From: Bacteroides sp.
GTDB taxonomy: Bacteria; Bacteroidota; Bacteroidia; Bacteroidales; Bacteroidaceae
Assembly (NCBI GenBank): GCA_021201335.1
Contig: JAJQFD010000054.1
Span: 62,001 to 126,000 of the forward strand
DNA length: 64,000 bases
Reading direction: 5' to 3'
The position numbers and the translations under genes were made by a program. The first letter of the stretch is position 1. Each line of letters starts with the position of its first letter. Shown here piece after piece: positions 27,931 through 35,752 of this stretch. The notes beneath the pieces are model-generated. The model had not been told where the DNA came from. It saw only the letters and a list, made by a program, of their open reading frames with translations, and made no database searches.

Positions 27931-29277
27931 TTAAAAGATGAAATAAGTAAGACTTAACGTATAACCTGTATTAAAACTTCGTGTTTTGTATGGATAGGAT
28001 GTGGCACTATTTGTATCATACCAATAAGAAAGATTTGCTCTTGCCGATAAACGTACCTGAGGAGAGAAATAATAATAAGTCGTGAAACGTAAATGTGTAA
28101 TCCAATAGCGAGAGTATCTATCATCGTGATCATCCCATTTTGTTTTATTCCAAAGAAAATTTTCCGATAATCCCAAATTCAAACTTGTGCGTGAATTAGG
28201 GTAATAACCAATAATATATTGAGCACTTGCGGAAGCCTCAAAAGATTCAATATCAGTATTGTATTTGTCGTAATCTTCCGGCGTATACGTACCATCAGTG
28301 GTAGTATACCCCCCCTTAATGTCTGCATATACAGATTGTTGCCAGTATAAACTCAATGGTTTTTCATAATTAAATGAGAATGTTGCATTTAAATTATAAG
28401 ATTCACTTTTCGTTTTAGAAGAGCTTTTACTCCTTTCATTAATAAATCCAGGAGCAAGTAAACCTTTAAAGTCCATCCCATTATACCTCTTAAAAACATC
28501 TCCATAAAGCCAATAATCATAAAGTGTGGTAAAATACTTAGCATTCGAACTGGTTATATAATTGTTTGAGATAAAAAAAGAGTCAATCTGGCTAATCTCA
28601 TATTCCAAGTGTTTACGACTATCCAAAAAACGTTTATTTTTAACCTTCGCCATCAATTGGGCTAACTCCAACATTTTAGGATTAGAAATATCTTCTACTA
28701 ATACTCCTTTTTTCTGTAGATTCTGTGCCACATAAATTGCTTGTCGCATTTCAGTGATATCTTCAATACGCCCAATTCCTACCCCCACAGGAACTTCTAA
28801 TTTGAAAGATGTATTATAATACGTATTTTCATCGCTGAGGTTTCTTTCATAATTGAGGCTGGCTACTCCATCAAGTTCAAAAAATATATTATTTTTGTAA
28901 AACCTATTTTTGGTATCATAAGATATTTTCGGAACAAAATATTTAGTTTTTTCAGCATCTCTTTTTGAATAATCCATATTGAAATAGACATTTGCTGTGG
29001 TTTCGCCTATATACTTTCGTGTATTCTTATAATAGGTAAATGTTGTGTTCATATTTCCGCCAAAAGAAGTATTTTTCTCTCTTTCTTGATCCTCAATCTT
29101 TTGATTCGAATATGATCCTGAACCATAAAGTTCAAGTTCCAATGTTTTTCGTGTTATATCCGGAAGGATAAATTGCTTTAACAAAGATTCATCATAATTC
29201 TGCGCTTGTACGGGTGATATATCCACAAAACCAGATAAAGTCGCCATCACTGTAAAATAGAATAATTTTGTCTTCAT
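27931..29277 (-). CDS. Probable outer-membrane beta-barrel protein (448 aa)
   Basis: Signal peptide 1-25 (ending PVQAQ). The mature part alternates hydrophobic and polar residues in many aromatic strands (GETTANVYFNMDYS, NNIFFELDGVASLNYERNL, SVYADIKGGYTTTDG, RFTTYYYFSPQVRLSARANLSYWYD) and ends with TGYTLSLTYFIF: a terminal aromatic as in outer-membrane barrels. Residues about 175-260 form a helical insert. I know no named family for it. Monocistronic: -7 at 29303-29310 and its own terminator. Confidence 0.7.
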   Translation of the reverse strand: MKTKLFYFTVMATLSGFVDISPVQAQNYDESLLKQFILPDITRKTLELELYGSGSYSNQKIEDQEREKNTSFGGNMNTTFTYYKNTRKYIGETTANVYFNMDYSKRDAEKTKYFVPKISYDTKNRFYKNNIFFELDGVASLNYERNLSDENTYYNTSFKLEVPVGVGIGRIEDITEMRQAIYVAQNLQKKGVLVEDISNPKMLELAQLMAKVKNKRFLDSRKHLEYEISQIDSFFISNNYITSSNAKYFTTLYDYWLYGDVFKRYNGMDFKGLLAPGFINERSKSSSKTKSESYNLNATFSFNYEKPLSLYWQQSVYADIKGGYTTTDGTYTPEDYDKYNTDIESFEASASAQYIIGYYPNSRTSLNLGLSENFLWNKTKWDDHDDRYSRYWITHLRFTTYYYFSPQVRLSARANLSYWYDTNSATSYPYKTRSFNTGYTLSLTYFIF

Positions 29278-29302
29278 AAATATTAATAGTTTGTTACATT
29301 TG

Positions 29303-29310
29303 CAAACATA
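29303..29310 (-). promoter_or_regulatory. -7 promoter element for the outer-membrane protein gene
   Basis: Minus-strand TATGTTTG matches TAnnTTTG, 25 bp upstream of the ATG. Confidence 0.55.
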
Positions 29311-29329
29311 TCAATATTAACTTAAAAAC

Positions 29330-29390
29330 AATATAAAAAATCCCTATATTCTGATAGGGTAAATCCTAGTTGAATGTAGGGATTTTAATT
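29330..29390 (-). terminator. Rho-independent terminator after NDH-2
   Basis: Stem AAAATCCCTA (29337-29346) / TAGGGATTTT (29377-29386) with a 30-nt loop, followed on the minus strand by TTTTTTATATTG. Confidence 0.65.
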
Positions 29391-29402
29391 TATAACTTCA
29401 AT

Positions 29403-30686
29403 CTATTTCTTTTTATTTGGTTTTACATAAATAATAAACCGCATAGACTGGTCATAGGTTAAATAATTCCATATCCAGTCAAATAAGACTGTCAATTTAT
29501 TACGCACACCAAGTATAGAACGCAAATGTACTAGCATCCAGACCATCCAAGCAATAAATCCATGTAACCGGAGGCTCTTTATATCTGCTACCGCTTTATT
29601 TCTACCAATAGTCGCCAAAGTACCCTGATTAAAATATTTAAATGGTTTTAAGGCCTCTCCTTTCTCGAGTTTTTTTAGATTGGAGGCCAGGAGTTTTCCT
29701 TGTTGTATGGCCACCGGTGCTACCTGAGGATGTCCTTTTGGATAAGACTTTTCATATTGCAGACAAAGGTCACCAAGAACAAAAATATTGGAGCTGTTTT
29801 GCAATTGGTTGTATTCATTCACTAATAATCTGCCTGCATGGCCTACTACTTCATCCGGTAATCCCTCAAAATGTTGGGAAGCTACTCCACTTACCCATAC
29901 CAGCGTTTTTGTAGCAATAAAGGATTCATCGTCCATTATTACCTTATTATCTTTATAAGCAGTTACTCTTTTATTTAAAATAACATTGACTCCCATTTTC
30001 TTGAGAGCCTTCAATGCATTGGCAGAAGATTCTTCTGATAAATTTCCCAGAACTTTATTTGATCCTTCAATTAAATAAATATTCAGGTTATTTTTTTTCA
30101 GGTCAGGATAATCCTTAGGAATAATATAACGCCTCATTTCGGATAGTGCCCCAGCTATCTCCACGCCGGTAGCACCTGCTCCTACAATAACAATATTTAG
30201 CAATTCTTTTCTTGTTTCAACATCACTGCAGTCAAGTGCTTTTTCCAAATTAGTCAAAAGAGTATTCTTCAATTCCAGAGCCTCTTCCACGGTTTTCATA
30301 GGGAGGGCCTGCTCTTCAATTTCCTTATTTCCAAAGAAATTAGTCGTAGTACCCGCCGCCAACACCAGGTAATCATAACCGATATTACCAATAGATGTTT
30401 TTATCTGGTTGGATTTCGAATCAATTTCCTTCACATCAGCCAGTCGGAAATAAAAATTCTTTTTCTTATGAAAATGCTTTCTGAAAGGAAAAGAGATGGA
30501 ACCTTGTTCCAAACCGGAAGAAGCTACCTGGTATAATAAGGGCTGAAATTGATGGTAATTGTTTCGGTCTACCAAAACAATCTGAAAGTATTTACTATCC
30601 AGCTTGTTTATCAACGTTAGTCCTCCGAAACCTCCTCCGACAACTACAATACGCTTTTTATTTGACTTTGGTATCTGAACATCCAT
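29403..30686 (-). CDS. ndh: Type II NADH dehydrogenase (NDH-2)
   Basis: 427 residues. FAD-binding GxGxxG in VVVGGGFGGLTLINKL (about 15-30), NYHQFQPLLYQVASSGL (quinone/FAD region typical of NDH-2), the NAD-binding second Rossmann motif IVIVGAGATGVEIAGALSEM (about 165-184), FVLGDLC (FAD ribityl Asp) and AIQQGKLLASNL. The C-terminal tail with aromatic and basic residues (IWNYLTYDQSMRFIIYVKPNKKK) would bind the inner membrane. It passes electrons from NADH to quinone without pumping. Five bases after the small acetyltransferase gene, in one unit. Confidence 0.93.
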   Translation of the reverse strand: MDVQIPKSNKKRIVVVGGGFGGLTLINKLDSKYFQIVLVDRNNYHQFQPLLYQVASSGLEQGSISFPFRKHFHKKKNFYFRLADVKEIDSKSNQIKTSIGNIGYDYLVLAAGTTTNFFGNKEIEEQALPMKTVEEALELKNTLLTNLEKALDCSDVETRKELLNIVIVGAGATGVEIAGALSEMRRYIIPKDYPDLKKNNLNIYLIEGSNKVLGNLSEESSANALKALKKMGVNVILNKRVTAYKDNKVIMDDESFIATKTLVWVSGVASQHFEGLPDEVVGHAGRLLVNEYNQLQNSSNIFVLGDLCLQYEKSYPKGHPQVAPVAIQQGKLLASNLKKLEKGEALKPFKYFNQGTLATIGRNKAVADIKSLRLHGFIAWMVWMLVHLRSILGVRNKLTVLFDWIWNYLTYDQSMRFIIYVKPNKKK

Positions 30687-30691
30687 ACATT

Positions 30692-30961
30692 TTACTTTTT
30701 AGGATTTAAATACTCCGGATGCCGCTCCAGCCACTTTACAGCATAAGAACAAGTTGCCTGACACCTCAAGTCATTGTCAAGTGCATACTGATAAGCTGCT
30801 TTGGTTAAAGCGGCAGCTACTCCCCTACCACCAATGGATGTAGGCACATAAGTGTGAATTATATCCAAGTAATCATCAAAACGCCTGTAAACCACAGATG
30901 CTGTTTCTCCGTCTAATTCGGCAACAAACATATTTTCTTCCGGCACGTGTTTAATATCCAT
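30692..30961 (-). CDS. Small GNAT-type acetyltransferase (YjdJ/GCN5-like, 89 aa)
   Basis: 89 residues matching the minimal Acetyltransf_CG/YjdJ-type family (PF14542): strand-strand start (FVAELDGETASVVYRRFDDYLDIIHTYVP), the acetyl-CoA loop SIGGRGVAAALTKAAYQYA, then CQATCSYAVKWLERHPEYL. Substrates are unknown for the family. First gene of the unit with ndh; a 22-nt motif overlapping its promoter region (30975-30996) recurs upstream of the divergent lytic transglycosylase gene. Confidence 0.85.
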   Translation of the reverse strand: MDIKHVPEENMFVAELDGETASVVYRRFDDYLDIIHTYVPTSIGGRGVAAALTKAAYQYALDNDLRCQATCSYAVKWLERHPEYLNPKK

Positions 30962-31104
30962 ACTCTATTTTTTTAACTTTATTGATATAACAAACGAAGA
31001 CTCTCTTTGGATTTCAGAAACTGTTTTGATTTCTGAAAAAGCTTAAAAGTTATTATTCTTACTTCTATAATGTTTTTTCATTTCGTAATATAACCAGAAT
31101 CTCT

Positions 31105-31112
31105 TAACTTTG
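31105..31112 (+). promoter_or_regulatory. -7 promoter element for the lytic transglycosylase
   Basis: TAACTTTG matches TAnnTTTG and lies 26 bp before the ATG, next to the palindrome TTTGC-TGATATA-GCAAA (31109-31125). Confidence 0.6.
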
Positions 31113-31138
31113 CTGATATAGCAAAAAAATAAGGGATT

Positions 31139-32122
31139 ATGACCAAAAAAAGACTCAATATATTATCAATTTTAACAGGTGCTGTTCTTTTGGGAAGTAC
31201 CCCGTTTCTGTTAAGTTCTGATAAAGTGGACGAATACAGGCACCACACTACTACCAAATCCGAAGTTCCCTATATGGTTACTTCGCCTTCTATTCCGGAA
31301 CAGGTCACATTTGCCGGGCAGGATATTGATTTGACCCGTTATGACCGTCGTGAACGAATGGACCGTGAACAGATGGCATTTACCTATATGCACTCAACCA
31401 CTCTTTTAATGATAAAAAGAGCCAACCGCTTTTTTCCCGTAATTGAACCAATCCTGGCTGCCAATGGCATACACGATGATTTTAAATACCTGATGGTTAT
31501 TGAAAGTAACCTGAACCCCATTGCCCGCTCTTCAGCCGGTGCTGCTGGTATGTGGCAATTTATGCAGGCTACCGGTAAAGAGCATGGACTGGAAGTAAAT
31601 ACCAATGTAGATGAACGGTACAATATATTGAAAGCTACAGTTGCTGCATGTAAATATCTGAAAGAATCGTATGACCGATACGGTGACTGGATAACTGTAG
31701 CAGCAGCTTACAACGCTGGTAACGGAAGAATCTCGGGCGAACTGAGAAAACAATTGGTTGACAATGCTATGGACCTTTGGCTGGTAGAGGAAACTTCTCG
31801 TTATATGTTTCGTATACTGGCTGCCAAACAAGTATTTGAAAATCCCAAGCGCTTTGGCTTTTTATTAAAGGAAGAGCAACTATATCCACCTTTATATTAT
31901 AAACAGGTAGCTGTGGATAGTGGCATTGAAGACCTGGCACTTTTTGCACAACAACAAGGCATTACATACGCTCAGCTAAAAGATGCTAACCCCTGGTTGA
32001 GGGGAACATCCCTCGAAAATAAGAGTAAACGTACCTATTCACTTTTAATTCCGGATACGGATGGAATGTACTACAATCCGAAAAAGACTAAAGCTCATTC
32101 CAAAGCATGGGTAGTTGATTAA
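31139..32122 (+). CDS. Lytic transglycosylase (SLT/MltD-like, GH23)
   Basis: 327 residues with a hydrophobic signal (about 8-28). The SLT domain (about 105-225) has the catalytic Glu in YLMVIESNLNPIARSSAGAAGMWQFM, GLEVNTNVDERYNI, and AAAYNAGNGRI, all hallmarks of the soluble-lytic-transglycosylase family 1. The tail (about 265-320; QGITYAQLKDANPWLRG...YSLLIP) resembles a LysM-type unit. It cleaves the MurNAc-GlcNAc bond with anhydro formation in the periplasm. Convergent with the TIGR03915 gene, stops only 2 bp apart. Confidence 0.92.
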   Translation: MTKKRLNILSILTGAVLLGSTPFLLSSDKVDEYRHHTTTKSEVPYMVTSPSIPEQVTFAGQDIDLTRYDRRERMDREQMAFTYMHSTTLLMIKRANRFFPVIEPILAANGIHDDFKYLMVIESNLNPIARSSAGAAGMWQFMQATGKEHGLEVNTNVDERYNILKATVAACKYLKESYDRYGDWITVAAAYNAGNGRISGELRKQLVDNAMDLWLVEETSRYMFRILAAKQVFENPKRFGFLLKEEQLYPPLYYKQVAVDSGIEDLALFAQQQGITYAQLKDANPWLRGTSLENKSKRTYSLLIPDTDGMYYNPKKTKAHSKAWVVD

Positions 32123-32124
32123 AA

Positions 32125-32893
32125 CTATGGCTGCTTCTCCGTCATATATTTCCAATAACGCACGGGCATGTGTTGCCTGTGCAGTTTAGGATTAATCCTT
32201 TCTTTAATTGCTATCGATTTGAAATAAGCTTTCCACATTTGCTGGAAAAGCTTCTCATCTTTTGCCATCAGGCTTTCGTCCAGCATGCCGGAAATTAAAT
32301 GACCTTCCGGATCTTCAAAAGTAACTTCGGTAACTGTTTCCAAGTCATAATAATAACCATACTGCCTCTTCACATCATAAATGATCCATTTCTGATCGGC
32401 AAAACGATCTTTAAAATGGTTCAACGCCAATGGTAAGGCATTATATACGGGTTCGATAGCTGCAAAGAAGGTATCATCTGCTGCCTTTTGAAAACGAACA
32501 AACTGTTTAATCCGCGCCCGCTCCCAGTTCACCTTTTTCCATATTTTTGATAACTCCAGCACATCCGGATCGGCAAAGTTCATTTCTACAGATTTAGGAG
32601 CATCCAAATTCTTACGCATATACCGGAATAAAAGCATATCAATGTCAGGAAGTTCTGACAACCAGCAAGTGGTCATTAAACTTAAAGCTGTTTTCGATAA
32701 CTTCTTTTCAAGTCCTTTCCAGACTCTTTCTGCCTTCTTCTCATCGGCAATAACTGTTATTGCTTCGTCGTAAAAAAAAAGGAAGAGGTTCACCTTCGAG
32801 TAATAATAAATCAGGAAAAGTCTTTCGAAAATAGGCATCGAACACGACTGTTAGTAGGCCTTCGAAAGTTTTATCGTAAACAAAAATATTCAT
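32125..32893 (-). pseudogene. TIGR03915 family putative DNA-metabolism protein, frameshifted
   Basis: The true start is ATG 32893-32891, overlapping the TGA of the radical SAM gene (ATGA). From there the frame reads MNIFVYDKTFEGLLTVVFDAYFRKTFPDLLLLEGEPLPFF and then derails in an A9 run (plus strand 32772-32780); with eight bases it continues YDEAITVIADEKKAERVW and on to the stop, about 255 residues. Middle and C-terminus fit TIGR03915 (VNWERARIKQFVRFQKAADDTFFA; RQYGYYYDLETVTEVTF; LHRQHMPVRYWKYMTE). The family is always coupled to the TIGR03916 radical SAM protein and is suspected to act in DNA modification or repair; function is not established. Confidence 0.85.
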
Positions 32894-34155
32894 TCGTCTA
32901 AAAACTGTAATGTTAATTGATTCACATCTATTTTCTTACGTGGTTTGGGGATCAGCAATGCCCGCACATTCTCTGGCTTCAGTTCGTTCACCGTCCGGGT
33001 AGGTAATTCATGGCAGGTGATAAAATATTGAGCCTTTTTAAGAACCACTCCTATTTTCTTTAGTTGGTAAATTCCTAGTCTTGAAAAGCGTCGGGAACTA
33101 AGTATCAATTTAGCAGATTTCACTCCAATACCCGGTACACGAAGCAGCATTTCATAATCAGCTCTGTTAATATCAACTGGGAAGAATTCAGGATGCCGCA
33201 AAGCCCAGGATAGCTTTGGATCAATTTCGAGATCAAGATGCGGAAAAGCATCGTTGACTATCTCGTCCACCTTAAATTGATAAAAACGTAATAACCAATC
33301 TGCCTGGTATAACCTATTTTCTCTTACCAAAGGAGGCTGCTTTAAGGCCGGCAATCTTTTATCATATTCATTAACGGATATATAGCCTGAATAATATACA
33401 CGTTTCAACGTTGGCCTTTGATAGAGTGCAGAAGATAGTTTTAAGATATCTTTATCCGAATCGGGAGTAGCTCCCACGATCACTTGTGTACTCTGCCCTG
33501 CAGGAGCAAAACGAGGTGCATGCCGGAATTTCTGTCGTTCCTCCTTATTTTCCAATACCCCTTGCTGTATATATTTCATGGGAAGAAATACACTCTGAAA
33601 GTCCTTTTCAGGCGCCAGATGTTTTAATCCCGCTTCATTGGGTATCTCTACATTTACGCTTAACCGATCGGCATAAAGGCCTGCTTCTGTTACTAACTCC
33701 CTGCTCGCACCCGGAATACTTTTTAAATGGATGTATCCATTAAAACGATGAATCTGGCGGAGGTCTTTCACCACCCGTACCAAACGCTCCATGGTATAAT
33801 CGGGATTACGAACGACACCCGAACTAAGGAATAAGCCCTCTATGTAATTCCGGCGGTAAAACTCAATCGTTAAATCAACCAGTTCGGAAACGGAAAACGT
33901 AGCCCGACGTATATCATTACTCCGGCGGTTAATGCAATAAGCACAATCGTATATACAATAATTGGTAAGCATGATCTTGAGCAGAGAAATGCAACGCCCA
34001 TCTTCCGAGAAACTATGGCATATTCCCATTCCACCCGCCGTACTACCTATTGTACCGGATTTATTGGAACGTACTGTACCACTAGACGCGCATGATACAT
34101 CGTATTTTGCCGATTCAGCCAATACTTTTAACTTCTCAAGAACATTTTCATTCAT
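32890..34155 (-). CDS. TIGR03916 putative DNA modification/repair radical SAM protein
   Basis: 421 residues. Near residue 68 the [4Fe-4S] motif CxxxCxxC reads CIYDCAYCINRRSND, preceded by GGMGICHSFSEDGRCISLLKIMLTN. The barrel includes GLFLSSGVVRNPDYTMERLV, YIHLKSIPGAS and LSVNVEIPNEAGLKHLAP. The C-terminus carries a helix-hairpin-helix (LLRVPGIGVKSAKLILSSRR, about 348-367), a non-specific DNA-binding motif. Radical SAM plus HhH fits a nucleic-acid modifying or repair enzyme. The stop overlaps the start of the TIGR03915 gene (ATGA), so translation is coupled. Upstream lies the palindrome array at 34273-34386. Confidence 0.92.
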   Translation of the reverse strand: MNENVLEKLKVLAESAKYDVSCASSGTVRSNKSGTIGSTAGGMGICHSFSEDGRCISLLKIMLTNYCIYDCAYCINRRSNDIRRATFSVSELVDLTIEFYRRNYIEGLFLSSGVVRNPDYTMERLVRVVKDLRQIHRFNGYIHLKSIPGASRELVTEAGLYADRLSVNVEIPNEAGLKHLAPEKDFQSVFLPMKYIQQGVLENKEERQKFRHAPRFAPAGQSTQVIVGATPDSDKDILKLSSALYQRPTLKRVYYSGYISVNEYDKRLPALKQPPLVRENRLYQADWLLRFYQFKVDEIVNDAFPHLDLEIDPKLSWALRHPEFFPVDINRADYEMLLRVPGIGVKSAKLILSSRRFSRLGIYQLKKIGVVLKKAQYFITCHELPTRTVNELKPENVRALLIPKPRKKIDVNQLTLQFLDE

Positions 34156-34272
34156 ACTTCAAAACTACATATAAATTCCAAAATAATAAGGGGTTTAAAT
34201 TGCTACATTTAATCTTTTAACAAACGTAGCTTTATATTATATAAAACATCCAGCGCACGTTTATATAACTAA

Positions 34273-34386
34273 GCCTGCAACTCTTACAAGAACAGCGCTG
34301 TTCTTTGCAAAGAATGGCGCTATTCTTGGTGGAGAACAGCGCTGTTTTTGATGAAGAATAGGGCTGTTCTTGTAAGAGTTGCAGGC
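34273..34386. repeat. Four-palindrome array bounded by a perfect 24-bp inverted repeat
   Basis: Outer arms 34273-34296 and 34363-34386 are exact reverse complements. Inside, four palindromes have centres at 34296/97, 34318/19, 34340/41 and 34362/63, exactly 22 bp apart. The first is a perfect 18-mer AAGAACAGCGCTGTTCTT (34288-34305); the others are variants (AAGAATGGCGCTATTCTT at 34310-34327; around 34333-34348; AAGAATAGGGCTGTTCTT at 34354-34371), nearly all changes giving G-U pairs in RNA. Lies between the divergent radical SAM and cysteine-cluster genes. Could be an operator array, a folding RNA, or a palindromic mobile repeat. Confidence 0.9.
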
Positions 34387-34465
34387 GACAGAGTTAATTC
34401 TTTCGCCATCAAGAATATATTCCAAAGGGTTATAAAAGAAAAACGCATAATTCAAAGGGATTGAT

Positions 34466-34473
34466 TACCTTTG
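34466..34473 (+). promoter_or_regulatory. -7 promoter element for the cysteine-cluster protein gene
   Basis: TACCTTTG, exact TAnnTTTG match, ending 11 bp before ATG 34485. It rules out the longer TTG-initiated reading (34461), which would begin inside the promoter. Confidence 0.6.
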
Positions 34474-34484
34474 TACTTTTTATT

Positions 34485-34988
34485 ATGGATATGCCTCTTA
34501 AAACAGACCTAGATTTATTGCCTGAAAAGGCGCAGAACGCGGAAAAGGAAAACAAGGCTTTTTTTAAATCCATCAAGAAAAGCAGGTTTCGTGAATTGGA
34601 TGATACCATTCATGCCATCCATGAAGAAGTTTTCGAAGCAACAGACTGCCTGGAATGCGGTAACTGCTGCCGTTCGCTGGGTCCTCGTATTATTGATAAA
34701 GACATTGAGCGCATGGGTAAAAATCTGCGCATGAAACCGACGGAAGTTATTGAAAAATACCTGCGTGTTGATGAAGACGGTGATTATGTATTCCAATCCA
34801 TGCCATGCCCCTTCCTGGGAGAAGATAACTATTGCTTTATTTATGAAGACCGTCCTAAAGCATGCAGGGAGTATCCTCATACAAACCGGAGAAAGTTTTT
34901 TCAAATCTCTTCCTTAACTGTCATGAATGCCCGAACTTGTCCGGCTGTTTATGACATAATAGACAGGTTGAAGAAAAGATTTACCTGA
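34485..34988 (+). CDS. YkgJ-family cysteine-cluster protein
   Basis: 167 residues from ATG 34485 (ATG 34491 also possible). The zinc/iron cysteine cluster (CxxCGxCC...C...C...C) reads CLECGNCCRSLGPRI, then MPCPFLGEDNYCFIYEDRPKACREYP and a last Cys in ARTCPAVYDII: eight Cys in the CxxCxxCC...PCPFL...CxIYxxRPxxCRxYP layout of PF03692. The family is thought to bind a metal or Fe-S cluster; its role is unknown. Predicted mRNA leader is only about 8 nt. The palindrome array at 34273-34386 lies just upstream. Confidence 0.88.
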   Translation: MDMPLKTDLDLLPEKAQNAEKENKAFFKSIKKSRFRELDDTIHAIHEEVFEATDCLECGNCCRSLGPRIIDKDIERMGKNLRMKPTEVIEKYLRVDEDGDYVFQSMPCPFLGEDNYCFIYEDRPKACREYPHTNRRKFFQISSLTVMNARTCPAVYDIIDRLKKRFT

Positions 34989-35058
34989 CTCCGGAGTTAT
35001 ACCCCTAATGACGTAAGAATGGCATAATAATGACGTTAAAAGAATTTAGATATTACTG

Positions 35059-35066
35059 TACCTTTG
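35059..35066 (+). promoter_or_regulatory. -7 promoter element for the XRE regulator gene
   Basis: TACCTTTG, exact TAnnTTTG match, 18 bp before the ATG at 35085. Confidence 0.55.
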
Positions 35067-35084
35067 TCTACAAATTAAATAGCT

Positions 35085-35717
35085 ATGAATACAACTCAAT
35101 TATTAGACAGAATAAAGAACTACCGGAATCAAAAAGGACTTTCACAGGAAGAGCTGGCAGAAAAGACAGGATTAAGTTTACGTACCATACAACGTATTGA
35201 AAATGAAGAAAGCATCCCCAGAGGCGATTCTCTTCAGCGATTAGCTACTGTATTGGAAATGAACATAGAAGATCTGACTGAAAAGAAATTTACTGAAGAT
35301 AGTAAAGAACCACTTTTCGCCATGAACCTGGGAGCCTTTTCTTTTTTATTATTTCCTTTTTTGGGATTTCTTATTCCGTTAATTCTTTGGAAGAGCAAGA
35401 AAAATAAAAGTGAAGTAATAAACTAATCCGCTAAAAACCTACTCAACTTTCAACTTACATGGTTTATTGCATTATTAATTCTTGCGTTCATACATATCCT
35501 TATACTTGCTCATCAATTGGGAGAGTTTGCTGCTTCTTATGATGTATCTCCTACCTTAATAGCAGGAGCTATTAAACAAGAATTAACCGGTTTACAAGTC
35601 TATACCGGAATATTTTACCTTTATAATATCACTCTGATTTTATTTAATATACGACGGATCAGACAAAATAAACCAACCAACTATTTTCCGGCAATCAGGT
35701 TTATGAAAGAAAATTAA
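35085..35717 (+). pseudogene. XRE-type HTH membrane regulator interrupted by an in-frame TAA
   Basis: Residues 1-70 form a Cro/C1-type helix-turn-helix (LDRIKNYRNQKGLSQEELAEKTGLSLRTIQRIENEESIPRGDSLQRLA). A membrane domain follows (AFSFLLFPFLGFLIPLILW). TAA at 35424-35426 ends this frame after 113 residues, but the same frame continues without further stops as SAKNLLNFQLTWFIALLILAFIHILILAHQLGEF to 35717, giving two more helices and a basic tail (210 positions in all). The design, HTH followed by a DUF4870-like three- or four-helix membrane domain, is common in Bacteroidetes. The downstream part fits this design too well to be chance, so a nonsense mutation is likely; the 113-aa product may still bind DNA. 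Confidence 0.75.
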
Positions 35718-35752
35718 TAGGGCACTTCTTTATGAAGAGAAAATCTCACAAA

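Noticed and set aside
34273..34386. CRISPR array
   Set aside because: Units are palindromic, only 22 bp apart with 4-6 bp between cores, and no cas gene is present.
34461..34484. TTG start for the cysteine-cluster protein
   Set aside because: Would place the start inside the -7 promoter element; ATG 34485 or 34491 is better.
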